DNA of 64,000 nucleotides from Microbacterium sp. 1.5R (GTDB taxonomy: Bacteria; Actinomycetota; Actinomycetes; Actinomycetales; Microbacteriaceae), in NCBI RefSeq assembly GCF_001889265.1, contig NZ_CP018151.1, forward strand, positions 2,294,001 to 2,358,000, written 5' to 3'. The position numbers were made by a program, and so were the translations under genes. The notes beneath the pieces are model-generated. The model was not told where the DNA came from. It saw only the letters and a program-made list of their open reading frames with translations, and searched no databases. Shown in pieces: positions 16,494-26,420 of this stretch (position 1 is the first letter of the stretch; every line of letters starts with the position of its first letter).

Positions 16494-17647
16494 GAGGCGT
16501 AGGCGCTGTTCTCGTGTACGTAATCGTGGGTGAGGTCGTTCGTGAGGATCGTCGCGGTGGCATCGCCGACCTTGAGATCGATCACGAGATGCGTGGCACG
16601 TGGAGTGAGGTCTACCTCCTCGCGCGGACGGTCGGGGCCGCCCTCGCTGCACACCCGGACGCCGTTCATCCAGACGTCGACGTCGTACGGGTCGAACTGG
16701 GCGTTCGTGGTGCCGATCGCTGCGAGCACCCGCCCCCAGTTGGGGTCGTTGCCGAAGATGGCGGCCTTGAAGAGATTGTTGCGCGCGACGGAGCGGCCGA
16801 CCTCGACCGCCTCCGCCTCGGTCGCGGCGTGCTGCACCTCGATGGTGATGTCGTGGCTGGCCCCCTCGGCATCGCCCTGCAGCTTGACCGCGAGCTCCTG
16901 GCACAGCTCTGCCAGCGCGGCGGAGAAGTCCTTGAGGTCGGGCACCACCTCGGAAGCGCCGTTCGCGAGCAGTGTGACCTGATCGTTGGTCGACATGCAT
17001 CCGTCCGAATCGAGGCGGTCGAACGTCGTGCCGGTGGCGAATCGCAGCGCCGCATCCGCCTCGAGAGGCTCGAGCACGGCATCCGTCGTGATGACGACGA
17101 GCATCGTGGCGAGCCCGGGAGCGAGCATGCCCGCTCCCTTGGCCATGCCGCCGATGGTCCAGCCGTCTCGGCTGACCACGGCGGTCTTCGACACGCTGTC
17201 GGTGGTCATGATGGCCTCGGCCGCGACATCGCCGCCGTCTGTCGACAGCTCGGCGATCGCCTGTTCGGTGCCCGAGAGGACCTTCGCGCGGAAGATTTCG
17301 TCTCCGACTCCGATGAGGCCGGTCGAGCACACGAGCACGTCGCCGGCGCCGACGCCGAGCAGCTCGGCCGCCTTCTCTGCGGTCTGGTGCGTCGTTTGGA
17401 AGCCGAAGCTGCCGGTGAAGCAGTTCGCGCCTCCGGAGTTCAGCACGACGGCCTCGACCACGCGATCGGCGACGGCCTGCTGCGACCAGATGATGGGGTT
17501 CGCCTTGGCGCGGTTGCTGGTGAACACGGCCGCACCGACCTTGCGCGGGCCGCGATTGACCACGACGGCGACATCGGGCTTTCCGGTCGATTTGAGACCT
17601 GCGGCGACTCCGGCCGCTTCGAATCCTGCGGGGGCGGTGACGCTCAC
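16490..17647 (-). CDS. argJ: Glutamate N-acetyltransferase / amino-acid acetyltransferase
   Basis: The bifunctional ArgJ recycles acetyl from acetylornithine to glutamate and can make acetylglutamate from acetyl-CoA. The autoproteolysis and catalytic region is visible as [21 protein letters not shown], with the Thr of ATML the expected nucleophile of the beta chain. SSAPxNWG-like [13 protein letters not shown] and a C-terminal [15 protein letters not shown] match the family. Start GTG at 17647 overlaps the argC stop by four bases, giving 385 residues. Its presence means no argE or classical argA is needed for the cycle. Confidence 0.96.
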   Translation of the reverse strand: MSVTAPAGFEAAGVAAGLKSTGKPDVAVVVNRGPRKVGAAVFTSNRAKANPIIWSQQAVADRVVEAVVLNSGGANCFTGSFGFQTTHQTAEKAAELLGVGAGDVLVCSTGLIGVGDEIFRAKVLSGTEQAIAELSTDGGDVAAEAIMTTDSVSKTAVVSRDGWTIGGMAKGAGMLAPGLATMLVVITTDAVLEPLEADAALRFATGTTFDRLDSDGCMSTNDQVTLLANGASEVVPDLKDFSAALAELCQELAVKLQGDAEGASHDITIEVQHAATEAEAVEVGRSVARNNLFKAAIFGNDPNWGRVLAAIGTTNAQFDPYDVDVWMNGVRVCSEGGPDRPREEVDLTPRATHLVIDLKVGDATATILTNDLTHDYVHENSAYAS

Positions 17648-18696
17648 GGCGCGACTCCGTTCACTGAGAGGGCGCGGGACTCGGGCAGCCCCAGCGCGAG
17701 GTTCATGGATTGGACGGCAGCGCCGGCGGTGCCCTTGACGAGGTTGTCGACCGCGGTGACCACCGTCACGCGGTTCGCCGCGCGATCGATCGCGAGACCG
17801 ATCAGGGCGGTGTTCGCACCGAGGACATCGGCCGTGCGCGGGAACTGACCGGCGGGCAGCAACTGCACGAAGGTCTCGTCGCCGTAGGCGTCCTCCCAGG
17901 CGGCGCGGATCTCCGCATCGCTGACATCGCCGACGATCGTCGCGGTCGAGGTGGCGAGGATGCCCCGCGACATCGGAACCAGCACAGGCGTGAACGAGAT
18001 GCGGATGCCGTCGGCTGGGGAGCCGGATGCCGCGGCGAGCGCCTGGCGGATCTCCGGGATGTGCCGGTGCGTGCCCCCGACCGCGTAGGGATTGGCTGTG
18101 CCGAGGATCTCGCCGGCGAGCAGGTTGGTCTTGAGGCTCTTCCCCGCTCCGGACGGGCCGACGGCGAGCACCGAGACGATGTCCCCCGCGTCGATCACCC
18201 CTGCGGCGACCCCGGGGGCCAGGCTCAGGCTCACGGTCGAGGCGTTGCAGCCGGGAGCGGCGATGCGCTTCGCCTCGCGCAGCGTCTCGCGCTGCTTGAC
18301 ACCGCCGACGAGCAGCTCGGGAACGCCGTAGGCCCACGGTTCGTGGAAGTCGCCGCCGTAGAACGCGTCCCAGGAATCCTGCGACGTCAGTCGGTGGTCC
18401 GCTCCCGCGTCGATCACGAGCGGGGTGTCGCCGAGCGCGTCGGTGTACTGCCCGGACTGCCCGTGCGGCAGAGCGAGGAAGACGATGTCGTGCCCGGCGA
18501 GCGTCTCGGGCGTGGTGTCCTGCAGGGCGAGGTGTGCGAGCGACCGCAGGTGCGGCTGATGCTGCACGAGCGGTTGACCGGCGTTCGAGTGCGCTGTCAC
18601 CGTGCGGATCTCGATGTCGGGATGAGACGCGAGGAGGCGCAGGATCTCGCCGCCCGCGTAGCCGGATGCGCCGGAGACGGCGACGGAGTACGTCAT
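17644..18696 (-). CDS. argC: N-acetyl-gamma-glutamyl-phosphate reductase
   Basis: NADPH-dependent reduction of acetylglutamyl phosphate to the semialdehyde. N-terminal Rossmann motif GASGYAGGE (residues about 9-17), catalytic Cys in [11 protein letters not shown], and [12 protein letters not shown] are visible. 350 residues. It is first in the argCJBDFH operon. I see no obvious ArgR box in the 170 bases upstream and no argR gene in the operon. Confidence 0.97.
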   Translation of the reverse strand: MTYSVAVSGASGYAGGEILRLLASHPDIEIRTVTAHSNAGQPLVQHQPHLRSLAHLALQDTTPETLAGHDIVFLALPHGQSGQYTDALGDTPLVIDAGADHRLTSQDSWDAFYGGDFHEPWAYGVPELLVGGVKQRETLREAKRIAAPGCNASTVSLSLAPGVAAGVIDAGDIVSVLAVGPSGAGKSLKTNLLAGEILGTANPYAVGGTHRHIPEIRQALAAASGSPADGIRISFTPVLVPMSRGILATSTATIVGDVSDAEIRAAWEDAYGDETFVQLLPAGQFPRTADVLGANTALIGLAIDRAANRVTVVTAVDNLVKGTAGAAVQSMNLALGLPESRALSVNGVAP

Positions 18697-18848
18697 TCTT
18701 CTACCTTAACGGTCGGACCCCTCGGCGAACGCGGGGTGCAGTGTCGGGAACCGGGGCGGCGACACCGGCACTCGACCGCCGTGCGTACGCAGGCAGAAGC
18801 GCAGGGTCGCCTAGAGTCGGCGGCCGCTGCTGCGTCGGCGCACGGCGA

Positions 18849-18869
18849 TGACGCTCGGAACGAGCGTCA
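18849..18869. terminator. Small hairpin between thi and arg operons
   Basis: TGACGCTCG / CGAGCGTCA with a three-base loop. It lies 20 bases beyond the larger thi terminator hairpin and upstream of argC. It may be a secondary terminator for the thi transcript; no T-run follows. Confidence 0.4.
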
Positions 18870-18890
18870 GAGGAGCGGTGGCGGCCGAAG

Positions 18891-18926
18891 GCATGCCGCG
18901 ACGATAGCGCGCTCGTCGCGGCATGC
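18891..18926 (-). terminator. thi operon terminator hairpin
   Basis: A perfect 14-bp inverted repeat (arms 18891-18904 and 18913-18926, eight-base loop), 15 bases downstream of the TenA-domain stop codon. The stem is GC-rich. The T-run is weak, as is usual in actinobacteria. Confidence 0.65.
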
Positions 18927-18940
18927 GCAAATCCGGTCCG

Positions 18941-21091
18941 TCATCCGCCGGACGCGTGGAGTGCCGGCGCCGCGAAGAAGGCGAGTTCGTGCGCGCTGGA
19001 GACCTCGAAAGCGCGGAGCATCCGTCGCCGCCCCGCGGCATCCGACTCCGTCGCCGCATGCATCACATGGTCGATCGCCTGCTCCGTCGCCTTCTCGAAC
19101 GCGGGATCGGCATACGTCGCGAGCCACGTCGCGTAGGGATGCTGCGGGTCTCGGGCGTACGCGTCGAACTCCCCCGCGTGCAGGCGGGTTCCGAGATCGG
19201 TGTACAGCCAGAAGCACGGCAGCACGGCCGCGATGAGCTCGGCGTAGTCGCCGCCGAAGGCCACGGAGCGCAGGTGGTCGAGGTACGCGACGGTCGCAGG
19301 CGCCGGATCGACGGCGAAGGTCGCCGCTTCCACTCCCGCGCCCGGGGCCAGCCACGATGCATGGAGCTCGAGCTCTCCGGTGATCGCCCCCTGGGCCGAC
19401 TGAGCCCAGAACGCCTGCTCGTGCGGTGTGGGCGCGATCCGCGCGGCCGCTGCGAGCACTCGGGCGTACTCCCGGAGATAGAGGGCGTCCTGTCGGAGGT
19501 AGAAGAGGAACCGTTCGCGGTCGAGAGTCCCGTCGGCCAGAGCGCGGATGAAGGACAGCTCGTCGATGTCGGCCCGCACGTGCGCGATCCGGTCCCACCA
19601 CCGATCGCGGAGGTCGGCACGCTCGGGTGCGGCCTCGAGTCCCCCTCGTCGCCAGAGGCCGCCGAAGTGGTTCACCGGTCCGTGACCGCTCCCGATGTCG
19701 AGCGCATCGCTCTGCCTCAGGGATTCCCGCAGCCAGGTCCTCGCCGATTTCACCGCGTCGACAGGGGACTCCCCTCCGGCGAGGCGGGTGGCGAGGGCCG
19801 ACGACAGGGAGCATCCGGTGCCGTGCGTGTTGTGTGTCATGATGCGCGACCCGGGATAGCCGTGTCTGACGCCTCCGGCGACATCGATCAACGCGTCCGG
19901 AACGTCGTCGCCGTCGCGGTGCCCTCCCTTGACGAGCACCGCCCCGCCGATGCGGGCGGAGAGCTCGGCCCCGGCCTCGAGCGCGTCGTCCCACCCCGTG
20001 ATCGGACGATCGGAGAGCGCGGCGAGCTCGGCGAGGTTGGGCGTCACGACATGAGCGCGCTCGAGGAGCCCGCGGAGTGCGCGCTCGGCATCCTCATCGA
20101 GCAGGCGATCACCGCTGGTCGCGACCATGACCGGGTCGAGCACGACGATCGGCGGACGGACGGCGTCGAGCCAGGCGGCGACGGTGGCGATCACCTCCGT
20201 GTTCGCCAGCATCCCGATCTTCACCGCGTCGATGACGATGTCGTCCGAGATGGCATCGAGCTGCTGCCGGAGGAACTCGGCAGGAGGCACGTGCACCGCT
20301 CGGACTCCCCTGGTGTTCTGCGCCGTGAGCGCCGTGACAGCCGCCATGCCATAGCCCCCGTTCGCGGCGATCGACTTGAGATCGGCCTGGATCCCCGCCC
20401 CGCCCGACGGGTCGCTCCCCGCGATGCTGAGCACGCGAGGTGTGCCCGAAGCCCTCCATCGGCTGAGGAATGCCCGGGCCGTCCTCGTCGGATCGACGGC
20501 GGCGCAGATGGCGGAGACGACGGCGAGCCCCGCCGCACCCGCATCCCGAAGGCGCTCGATGTCGTCGATTCCCACGCCGCCGATGGCGACGCATGGCAGT
20601 GCGGTCCTCGCGGCGAGCGCACCGAAGCCGTGGATTCCCAGGGCCGGCGGGTGATCCGGCTTGGTGGCGGTGGGACGGATCACGCCGACGCCGAGATAGT
20701 CGACCGTTCCTGCCGGCAGGGCGGCCACGGCGTCGAGATGCTCCGGCGTGTTCGCCGTCAACCCGATGATCGCCTCGGGTCCCAGCCGCTCGCGTGCCCG
20801 CAGCACCGATACGTCGCCCTGGCCGAGGTGCACGCCGTCGACCCGCGCTCCCCTGGCGCGAGCGATCAGCGCCGCCTCGACGCGGTCGTTCACCACGAGC
20901 AGTGCACGGCCGTCGATCACCCGAGAGAGCTCGATCAACTGATCGGCGGTCTCGGCATCCGTCGCGCCCTTGTCGCGCAGCTGGACGATGCGCACGCCCC
21001 CGTCGACGGCGAGTCGCACCGTCTCCGCGACGCCCCGCGCGCCGCAGAGGGTGGGATCCGTGACGAGATAGAGGGAGAGGTCCGCGATCAC
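18941..21091 (-). CDS. ThiE-ThiD-TenA trifunctional thiamine salvage enzyme
   Basis: One 716-residue chain holds three enzymes. Residues 1-210 are ThiE (thiamine-phosphate synthase: [29 protein letters not shown]). Residues 217-470 are ThiD (HMP/HMP-P kinase: [22 protein letters not shown], and the anion-hole NTHGTGC ending at C427). Residues 495-716 are TenA (aminopyrimidine aminohydrolase or thiaminase II) with the expected D535 in YLRQD, C626 in LPCFW and E702 in the C-terminal HE. The GTG start at 21091 overlaps the thiM stop by four bases. With ThiM it gives salvage of both thiamine halves and their joining. The operon is under a TPP riboswitch. Confidence 0.93.
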   Translation of the reverse strand: MIADLSLYLVTDPTLCGARGVAETVRLAVDGGVRIVQLRDKGATDAETADQLIELSRVIDGRALLVVNDRVEAALIARARGARVDGVHLGQGDVSVLRARERLGPEAIIGLTANTPEHLDAVAALPAGTVDYLGVGVIRPTATKPDHPPALGIHGFGALAARTALPCVAIGGVGIDDIERLRDAGAAGLAVVSAICAAVDPTRTARAFLSRWRASGTPRVLSIAGSDPSGGAGIQADLKSIAANGGYGMAAVTALTAQNTRGVRAVHVPPAEFLRQQLDAISDDIVIDAVKIGMLANTEVIATVAAWLDAVRPPIVVLDPVMVATSGDRLLDEDAERALRGLLERAHVVTPNLAELAALSDRPITGWDDALEAGAELSARIGGAVLVKGGHRDGDDVPDALIDVAGGVRHGYPGSRIMTHNTHGTGCSLSSALATRLAGGESPVDAVKSARTWLRESLRQSDALDIGSGHGPVNHFGGLWRRGGLEAAPERADLRDRWWDRIAHVRADIDELSFIRALADGTLDRERFLFYLRQDALYLREYARVLAAAARIAPTPHEQAFWAQSAQGAITGELELHASWLAPGAGVEAATFAVDPAPATVAYLDHLRSVAFGGDYAELIAAVLPCFWLYTDLGTRLHAGEFDAYARDPQHPYATWLATYADPAFEKATEQAIDHVMHAATESDAAGRRRMLRAFEVSSAHELAFFAAPALHASGG

Positions 21092-21936
21092 AGCGCGTGC
21101 TCCTGCACACGCGCGGCGAGGGCGAGGTCCTCCGGCTGCACGGCGGCGAGCGCGTCGAGCAGTGCGACGGCGAAGCTGCCGGGGCCCGGGGCCCGCGCCG
21201 CGGCGCGCTCGGCGGCGATCGTGTACACGAGGCTCGCCGCCGAGACGGCGGTGAGCGGATCCGCAGCGGTCGAGCGCGCCGCACCGAGGAACGCCGCCAT
21301 GACGGCACCCAGCGCGCATCCGCCGCCGGTGACACGGGTGAGCAGTTCATGACCGTTCGCGATGCGGAGCAATCGTGCTCCATCCGTCACCAGGTCGACC
21401 GGTCCCGACACCGCGACCACCGCGCCGTGCCGCGAAGCGAGTGCGAGTGCCGCTTCGGCCGCGGCATCGGTCGTGTCCGTCGCATCGACGCCGCGCCCCC
21501 CGGCGCTGAGCCCCGCGAGGGCGAGGATCTCCGAGGCGTTCCCCCTGATCGCCGTGGGGCGTGCGTCGGCCAGCTCGTGCGCGAGTGCCGTGCGCACCGG
21601 CAGCGCGCCGATCGCGACGGGATCCAGCACCCACGGAGTACCTGCGGCGAGGGCTCCTGCCGCGGCTTCACGGCTCGCCGCACGCTGCTCCGGAGTCGGC
21701 GTACCGAGGTTGATCAGCACCCCGGAGGCCACCCCGGCGAACATCCCCGCCTCACCGACGATGTCGACCATCGCCGGCGCCGCGCCGAGGGCGAGCAGCA
21801 CGTTCGCGGTGAAGCCCGTGACGACGCTGTTGGTGATGCAATGGGTCAAGGGTGGGCTGTCGCGCAGCCCTGTCAGGAGCTCAGCCGCCGAGGTGGCCAA
21901 GGTCGATTCGGAATCAGGACGCAGACGATCGCTCAA
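21088..21936 (-). CDS. thiM: Hydroxyethylthiazole kinase
   Basis: Phosphorylates 4-methyl-5-hydroxyethylthiazole for thiamine salvage. Family motifs are [48 protein letters not shown] and [17 protein letters not shown] near the C-terminus (the catalytic Cys region). 282 residues. The start is TTG at 21936 with the Shine-Dalgarno AGGGA seven bases upstream, directly at the 3' edge of the TPP riboswitch. Translational control is therefore likely. Confidence 0.94.
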   Translation of the reverse strand: MSDRLRPDSESTLATSAAELLTGLRDSPPLTHCITNSVVTGFTANVLLALGAAPAMVDIVGEAGMFAGVASGVLINLGTPTPEQRAASREAAAGALAAGTPWVLDPVAIGALPVRTALAHELADARPTAIRGNASEILALAGLSAGGRGVDATDTTDAAAEAALALASRHGAVVAVSGPVDLVTDGARLLRIANGHELLTRVTGGGCALGAVMAAFLGAARSTAADPLTAVSAASLVYTIAAERAAARAPGPGSFAVALLDALAAVQPEDLALAARVQEHAL

Positions 21937-21948
21937 CGCGACATCCCT

Positions 21949-22033
21949 TCGCTAGTACGAACTAGATCAGGTTCGACGGGTCTGTTCTCAGCCGCGGATG
22001 CGGCACCCCGTGTCACTGATCGCAGTCTAGCGA
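21949..22033 (-). promoter_or_regulatory. TPP riboswitch (THI element)
   Basis: The minus strand shows the conserved THI-box blocks in order: ACGGGGTGCC, GGCTGAGA, ACCCGTCGAACCTGATC, then GTTCGTACTAGCG. Possible outer helix: TCGCTAG (22027-22033) with CTAGCGA (21949-21955). The thiM Shine-Dalgarno follows immediately, so TPP binding probably hides the ribosome-binding site. The riboswitch would control thiM and the coupled thiE-thiD-tenA fusion. Confidence 0.93.
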
Positions 22034-22041
22034 GGCCCCGA

Positions 22042-23004
22042 TCAGTCGATCAGCTGCAACAGCGCGAGTTCGTCGGCGCGAGTGAGCCCTGCCCGCCGGT
22101 CCCGATCGACGCCGCGCGCCTGCTCGTCATCGACCACGGCGGCGATCGTCTCGTCGAGCGGACGAAGCCGACCTCCTGCCGCGCGGTAGCGGGCGTTCGA
22201 CCTGGTCATGAATCCGGTCATCTCGCTCGGCAGCCACAGCGGCAGCGACCGCTCCCCCGCCCAATACGCCACACCGTGCTCGACGAGCCAGGCGTCAGAT
22301 GCCGCGACCGTGTCTCCCCGGTGCCCCGCACGTCTGCGCACGGCGTCGAGGACCTCGCTCAGCCGATGCCGATCGCCGATCGTGTTGATCACGCCGGTGG
22401 CCCCCGTGGTGGCGACGAACTCGGACAGGTCGTCGACGTCGATCACCTGCACGTCGCGCTCCTCGACAGGCGGAAGCAGCACCGGGCCGTCCTCGGCACG
22501 CAGAAAAGCGGCAGCCCAATACCCGAAACGATCACTCGGGTCGTCCGCCCCGACGATCAATCCCGGGCGCACGATCAGGGTGCGGTCGCCGAGTGCACGG
22601 ACAGCGTCCTCGGCGGCCACCTTCTGCCGGCCGTACTCGTCGTCTCCCCTCTCAGCCGGCGGATGCAGCGTCGCCGACTCGTCTGCACCGACCGTCTCCT
22701 CGTCGGAGTATGCCGACATCGACGAGACGTACGTCCAGCGGCCCGCTCGCTCACCGAGTGCCGCGACCGCAGCGGAGACGTGGGCCGCGTTCGACGAGAC
22801 GTCGATCACGTGATCCCACTCCCGACCGGACACCGCATCGTAGGCGTCCCTGGCGTCACGATCGGCCAGCACCAGGCTCGCGCCCTCCGGAGACGGTCGT
22901 CCTCCGCGCGCCAGGCACATCACCGTCGCCCCGCTCAGGAGCAGCCGTCTGGCGATGCGGCCGGACAGCCAGCCGGTGCCGCCGAGGATCAGAACATCCG
23001 TCAT
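22042..23004 (-). CDS. NAD(P)-dependent epimerase/reductase-like protein
   Basis: A 320-residue extended short-chain dehydrogenase. The N-terminus MTDVLILGGTGWLSGRIA is a GGxGxxG Rossmann motif. YVSSMSAYSDEE and EYGRQKVAAED provide a Tyr-x3-Lys-like pair (YGRQK). The substrate is unknown; the family includes UDP-sugar epimerases and isoflavone-reductase-like proteins. The ATG at 23004 is directly before the Rossmann strand, so the longer upstream frame is discarded. It lies just upstream of the TPP riboswitch, with no evidence of a thiamine role. Confidence 0.8.
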   Translation of the reverse strand: MTDVLILGGTGWLSGRIARRLLLSGATVMCLARGGRPSPEGASLVLADRDARDAYDAVSGREWDHVIDVSSNAAHVSAAVAALGERAGRWTYVSSMSAYSDEETVGADESATLHPPAERGDDEYGRQKVAAEDAVRALGDRTLIVRPGLIVGADDPSDRFGYWAAAFLRAEDGPVLLPPVEERDVQVIDVDDLSEFVATTGATGVINTIGDRHRLSEVLDAVRRRAGHRGDTVAASDAWLVEHGVAYWAGERSLPLWLPSEMTGFMTRSNARYRAAGGRLRPLDETIAAVVDDEQARGVDRDRRAGLTRADELALLQLID

Positions 23005-23066
23005 GACCCCATGCCACCATCTTCGCCGCGCGAGGGGAAGGGTCTTCCGCTCAGGGCGGATGCCGG

Positions 23067-23783
23067 TCAGCTCGTGCGAAGATCCGACAGGCCGGACAGT
23101 TCCGGGACCGTCCACGAGGGATCCGGGCGCCAGTCGCGCCATTCGGCGTCGAACGGCCAGTCACCGTGATGGAAGGACTCGATCGCCGCGTCCGCGTGTC
23201 GTTCGATCTGCGCGGCCTGCTCAGAGGTGAGACGTCCCTGCTCGACGGCCGCGATCACCTCGTCCTCGTCCTTGAGGTGCACCTGACCGTCCGCCTGGAT
23301 CTCCACGTCGAGGATGTGATCCGACGAATACGTGTCGCGGTCGGTGCGCAGATGCGCGTTCTCGAGATTCACGTACCACCCGGCGAACTCCCACTCGGGA
23401 CCGCTCACATCGCTCCAGAACAGCCACACCGACCACGCCACACCGGCCGGAGCGATGCGGAGGATGCCGTTGCCCCACCACTCCTCCACGATCCGGGTAC
23501 GCGGATCGAGCCACCGACGCTCGAGCGGAACGGTCCGGATGCGCTCGCCCGCCGGAGTGCCCTGCCCCTCCTGAAGCGTGCCCGGAGCGAGCCATGCCAC
23601 CAGACCGCGTTCATCGTCGCGGACCACCCGCATGGGCGTGATGGTCGACGCATCGCCGGGCTGCCAGCCGGGCTTGCGGTAGTGCCAGGAGATCTGGTCG
23701 CCGGGTTCGAGGAACGGCGCTTCACCCATCGGTCGGACACCATCAGGAACCGCCGCGGGAGTGCTGTGGGGCAGGATGCTCAT
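23067..23783 (-). CDS. DUF402 domain protein
   Basis: A 238-residue protein with the DUF402 core near residues 100-190: an RTVPLERRW-type strand, GILRIAPAGVAWSVWLFW, the conserved EFAGWYVNLENAHLRTDRDTYSSDHILDVEI (acidic D/H residues typical of the fold), and DEDEV. Characterised DUF402 proteins are nucleoside di/triphosphate phosphatases or RNA-linked enzymes, so a metal-dependent phosphatase role is possible but not shown. Start MSILPHS at 23783 is chosen because upstream sequence is arginine-rich and unlike the family. Confidence 0.82.
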   Translation of the reverse strand: MSILPHSTPAAVPDGVRPMGEAPFLEPGDQISWHYRKPGWQPGDASTITPMRVVRDDERGLVAWLAPGTLQEGQGTPAGERIRTVPLERRWLDPRTRIVEEWWGNGILRIAPAGVAWSVWLFWSDVSGPEWEFAGWYVNLENAHLRTDRDTYSSDHILDVEIQADGQVHLKDEDEVIAAVEQGRLTSEQAAQIERHADAAIESFHHGDWPFDAEWRDWRPDPSWTVPELSGLSDLRTS

Positions 23784-23857
23784 CCCGACACGGTACCTCG
23801 CAGGTCCACCGCGCTCAGGTCGGCTCGGCGGCGTCGGCAGCATCTTGAGAGCACACG

Positions 23858-23896
23858 CGCACGCGGACCGCACCGTTCGAGTGCGGTCCGCGTGCG
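23858..23896 (-). terminator. pheT terminator hairpin
   Basis: A perfect 16-bp inverted repeat (arms 23858-23873 and 23881-23896, seven-base loop) lies 20 bases after the pheT stop. It is one of the strongest stem-loops in the window and may act in both directions, since the DUF402 gene starts on its other side. Confidence 0.75.
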
Positions 23897-23915
23897 GGTC
23901 GGTTCAGGCGGAGCT

Positions 23916-26420
23916 TCAGTCGCGCAGGGTCGCGTCGAAGCGCTCAGCTGCGACAGAGACACCCGCGAGCTTCGCCTCTGTCGCCTCGGCTGCGGTGAGC
24001 GTGCGGTCGTCCGCGCGGAAGCGCAGCGCGAAGGTGAGACTCTTCTGACCATCCGCGACGCCGTCCCCCCGGTAGTCGTCGACGAGGCGGATCGACTCGA
24101 GAAGCGCACCGGCGCCCTCGGTGAGCGCAGCGCGTACGTCGCCCGCCGGCACATCAGCGCCGACCACCAGCGACACGTCCTGTGTCGCAGCGGGGAAGGT
24201 CGACAACGAGGCGGCGACCGCACGGTTCCCGCCGAGCGCGATGACCTCGTCGAGGTCGAGCTCGAGCACGATGGCACGACCGGGAAGGTCTGCTCCGGCG
24301 GCGACCTCGGGGTGGAGCTCGCCGACGTATCCGATCTCGACGTCGCCGACGGAGAGCACGCCGGTGCGTCCGGGGTGCAGCGCCGCGCGCTGCCCCTGCA
24401 CCACATCGAGGTCGACTCCGGCTGCAGCCGCGATGACTCTGGCGGCGTCGAGCGCCTCGGAGAGCCCGTAGGGCTCCACGGCGCGTCCCGGCTGCTTGGT
24501 CACGACGTTGCCCGTGAACAGCGCCGCGACATGGCGGTGCTGCGGTGGGATCGACGCGTTCAGTTCGGCGAGCGTGTCGTCCGACGGACGCTCGCCGAGC
24601 GGCGGCACCTCGTCCGTGCCGTACTCGACACCCGGCTCGGGCAGGAACACGACTCCGGTCTCGAACAGCGCGAGGTCCGTGAGGCCGCGCGAGATGTTGC
24701 GGTGCGCGGTCTGCAGAAGCCCGGGGATCAGCGATCGACGCAGGAACGGAGCGGAGCCGTCGAGCGGGTTCGCGAGCCGGATGCTGGGCAGATGCTCTCC
24801 CGACGCCGAGCCGTGCAGGTCGTTCTCCGCCTCCGTCGTGAAGGGGAATGAGGGCGTCTCGACGAGACCGGCAGCCGCCAGCGCGTCGGCGACGCGGCGA
24901 CGACCCTGCTGGTGTGCGGTGAGCCCGCGGCCGGACGGCGGCGTCGGCAGCACCGACGGGATGCGGTCGAGACCGTGGATGCGAGCGACCTCTTCGGCGA
25001 GAGACCACTTGTCGGTGAGGTCGGGACGCCAGGTCGGCGGGATCACGGTCCACCCGGCATCCGACCCGGAGACCTCTGCGCCGATGGTCGTGAGCGCGCC
25101 GGCGATCTCGTCGTCGGAGTAGTCGACGCCGATGAGCCCCTGCACGAATCCGCGCGGGAGGTCGATGTCCGCGACGAAGACCTCGGCGAACAGAGCGCCA
25201 CCCTCGTCGGTGAGCGCGCCGCCGGCGAATTCGACCATCAGGTCGGCTGCACGGCGGGCGGCCACGAACGGCACGAGCGGGTCGACACCGCGCTCGAACC
25301 GCTTGGATGCCTCGCTGGGCAGCTTGTGACGGCGTGCGGTGCGGGCGATCGTCACGGGGTCGAAGGTCGCGGCCTCGATGAGCACGTTGTGCGTCGTGTC
25401 GCTCATCTCGGTCGTGCCGCCGCCCATGACTCCGGCGAGACCGATGGGACCCGATTCGTCGGTGATCAGGAGGTCCTCGACGTGGAGCTTCCGTTCCTGG
25501 CCGTCGAGGGTCGTCATCGTCTCACCGGCCGTCGCACGACGCACGGTGATGCCACCGGAGAGCCTGTCGAGGTCGTACCCGTGCAGCGGCTGCCCCAATT
25601 CGAGCATCACGTAGTTGGTGATGTCGATCAGGATGCCGAGCGAGCGCATGCCGGCGAGCGACAGCCGCGCGATCATCCACGGCGGGGTCGGCCGCGCGGG
25701 GTCGACGTCTCGGACGACGCGCGTGACGAACTCGCTGGCGCCGACGCGGCCGCGTACGGGGGCTGCATCGTCGACGATCGCCGTGTGACCGGCGCCCGGC
25801 TGGAGCTCGGTGAAGTCGCGCTCGGCCGGGTCGCGGAACGGTGCTCCGGTCGCGTGGGAGTACTCACGGGCGACACCGCGCAGCGAGAACGCGTACCCGC
25901 GGTCGGGCGTGACGTTGATCTCGACCGCGACATCGTCGAGTCCGAGCAGGCTGATGGCGTCTGTGCCGACGGGTGCATCGATACCGAGGTCCGCGAGGAC
26001 GAGGATGCCGTTGTGTTCGTCGCCGAGCCCCAGCTCACGCGCAGAGGCGATCATGCCGTCGGACACGTGCCCGTAGGTCTTGCGGGCGGCGATCGGGAAC
26101 GGCCCCGGCAGCACTGCACCGGGAAGCGTCACGACGACCTTGTCACCCGCGACGAAGTTGTGCGCGCCACAGACGATTCCGCGGATTCCGCCGTTCGCCT
26201 CACCGACATCGACCTGGCACCAGTTGATCGTCTTGCCGTTGGACTGCGGCTCGGCCTCGAGCGAGACGACCTGTCCGACGACGACGGGACCCGAGATCTC
26301 GAAGCGGTGGACGTCCTCCTCCTCGAATCCGACGGTCACGAGCGCTGCGAGGACGTCTTCCGGTGTCGTATCCGCTGCCAGATCGACGTACTCACGCAGC
26401 CACGAAAGCGGGACGCGCAT
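23916..26420 (-). CDS. pheT: Phenylalanyl-tRNA synthetase beta chain
   Basis: 834 residues, the usual bacterial length. Order of visible parts: N-terminal MRVPLSWLREYVDL, a tRNA-binding (OB/EMAP-like) domain with VDVGEANGGIRGIVCGAHNF at about 75-95, B3/B4 editing region, B5 domain with RDPAERDF-type linker, and a C-terminal ferredoxin-like anticodon-binding domain (FPAATQDVSLVVGADVPAGDVRAAL). The ATG shares one base with the pheS stop (TGATG), so the two subunits are coupled and form the alpha2beta2 enzyme. Confidence 0.96.
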   Translation of the reverse strand: MRVPLSWLREYVDLAADTTPEDVLAALVTVGFEEEDVHRFEISGPVVVGQVVSLEAEPQSNGKTINWCQVDVGEANGGIRGIVCGAHNFVAGDKVVVTLPGAVLPGPFPIAARKTYGHVSDGMIASARELGLGDEHNGILVLADLGIDAPVGTDAISLLGLDDVAVEINVTPDRGYAFSLRGVAREYSHATGAPFRDPAERDFTELQPGAGHTAIVDDAAPVRGRVGASEFVTRVVRDVDPARPTPPWMIARLSLAGMRSLGILIDITNYVMLELGQPLHGYDLDRLSGGITVRRATAGETMTTLDGQERKLHVEDLLITDESGPIGLAGVMGGGTTEMSDTTHNVLIEAATFDPVTIARTARRHKLPSEASKRFERGVDPLVPFVAARRAADLMVEFAGGALTDEGGALFAEVFVADIDLPRGFVQGLIGVDYSDDEIAGALTTIGAEVSGSDAGWTVIPPTWRPDLTDKWSLAEEVARIHGLDRIPSVLPTPPSGRGLTAHQQGRRRVADALAAAGLVETPSFPFTTEAENDLHGSASGEHLPSIRLANPLDGSAPFLRRSLIPGLLQTAHRNISRGLTDLALFETGVVFLPEPGVEYGTDEVPPLGERPSDDTLAELNASIPPQHRHVAALFTGNVVTKQPGRAVEPYGLSEALDAARVIAAAAGVDLDVVQGQRAALHPGRTGVLSVGDVEIGYVGELHPEVAAGADLPGRAIVLELDLDEVIALGGNRAVAASLSTFPAATQDVSLVVGADVPAGDVRAALTEGAGALLESIRLVDDYRGDGVADGQKSLTFALRFRADDRTLTAAEATEAKLAGVSVAAERFDATLRD

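Noticed and set aside
18923..21352. An 809-residue plus-strand frame across the thi operon
   Set aside because: It mirrors the ThiE-ThiD-TenA gene, shows no domain and has a composition typical of antisense shadows.
21097..23169. A 690-residue plus-strand frame over thiM and the epimerase gene
   Set aside because: It crosses the TPP riboswitch and opposite genes and has no recognisable domain.
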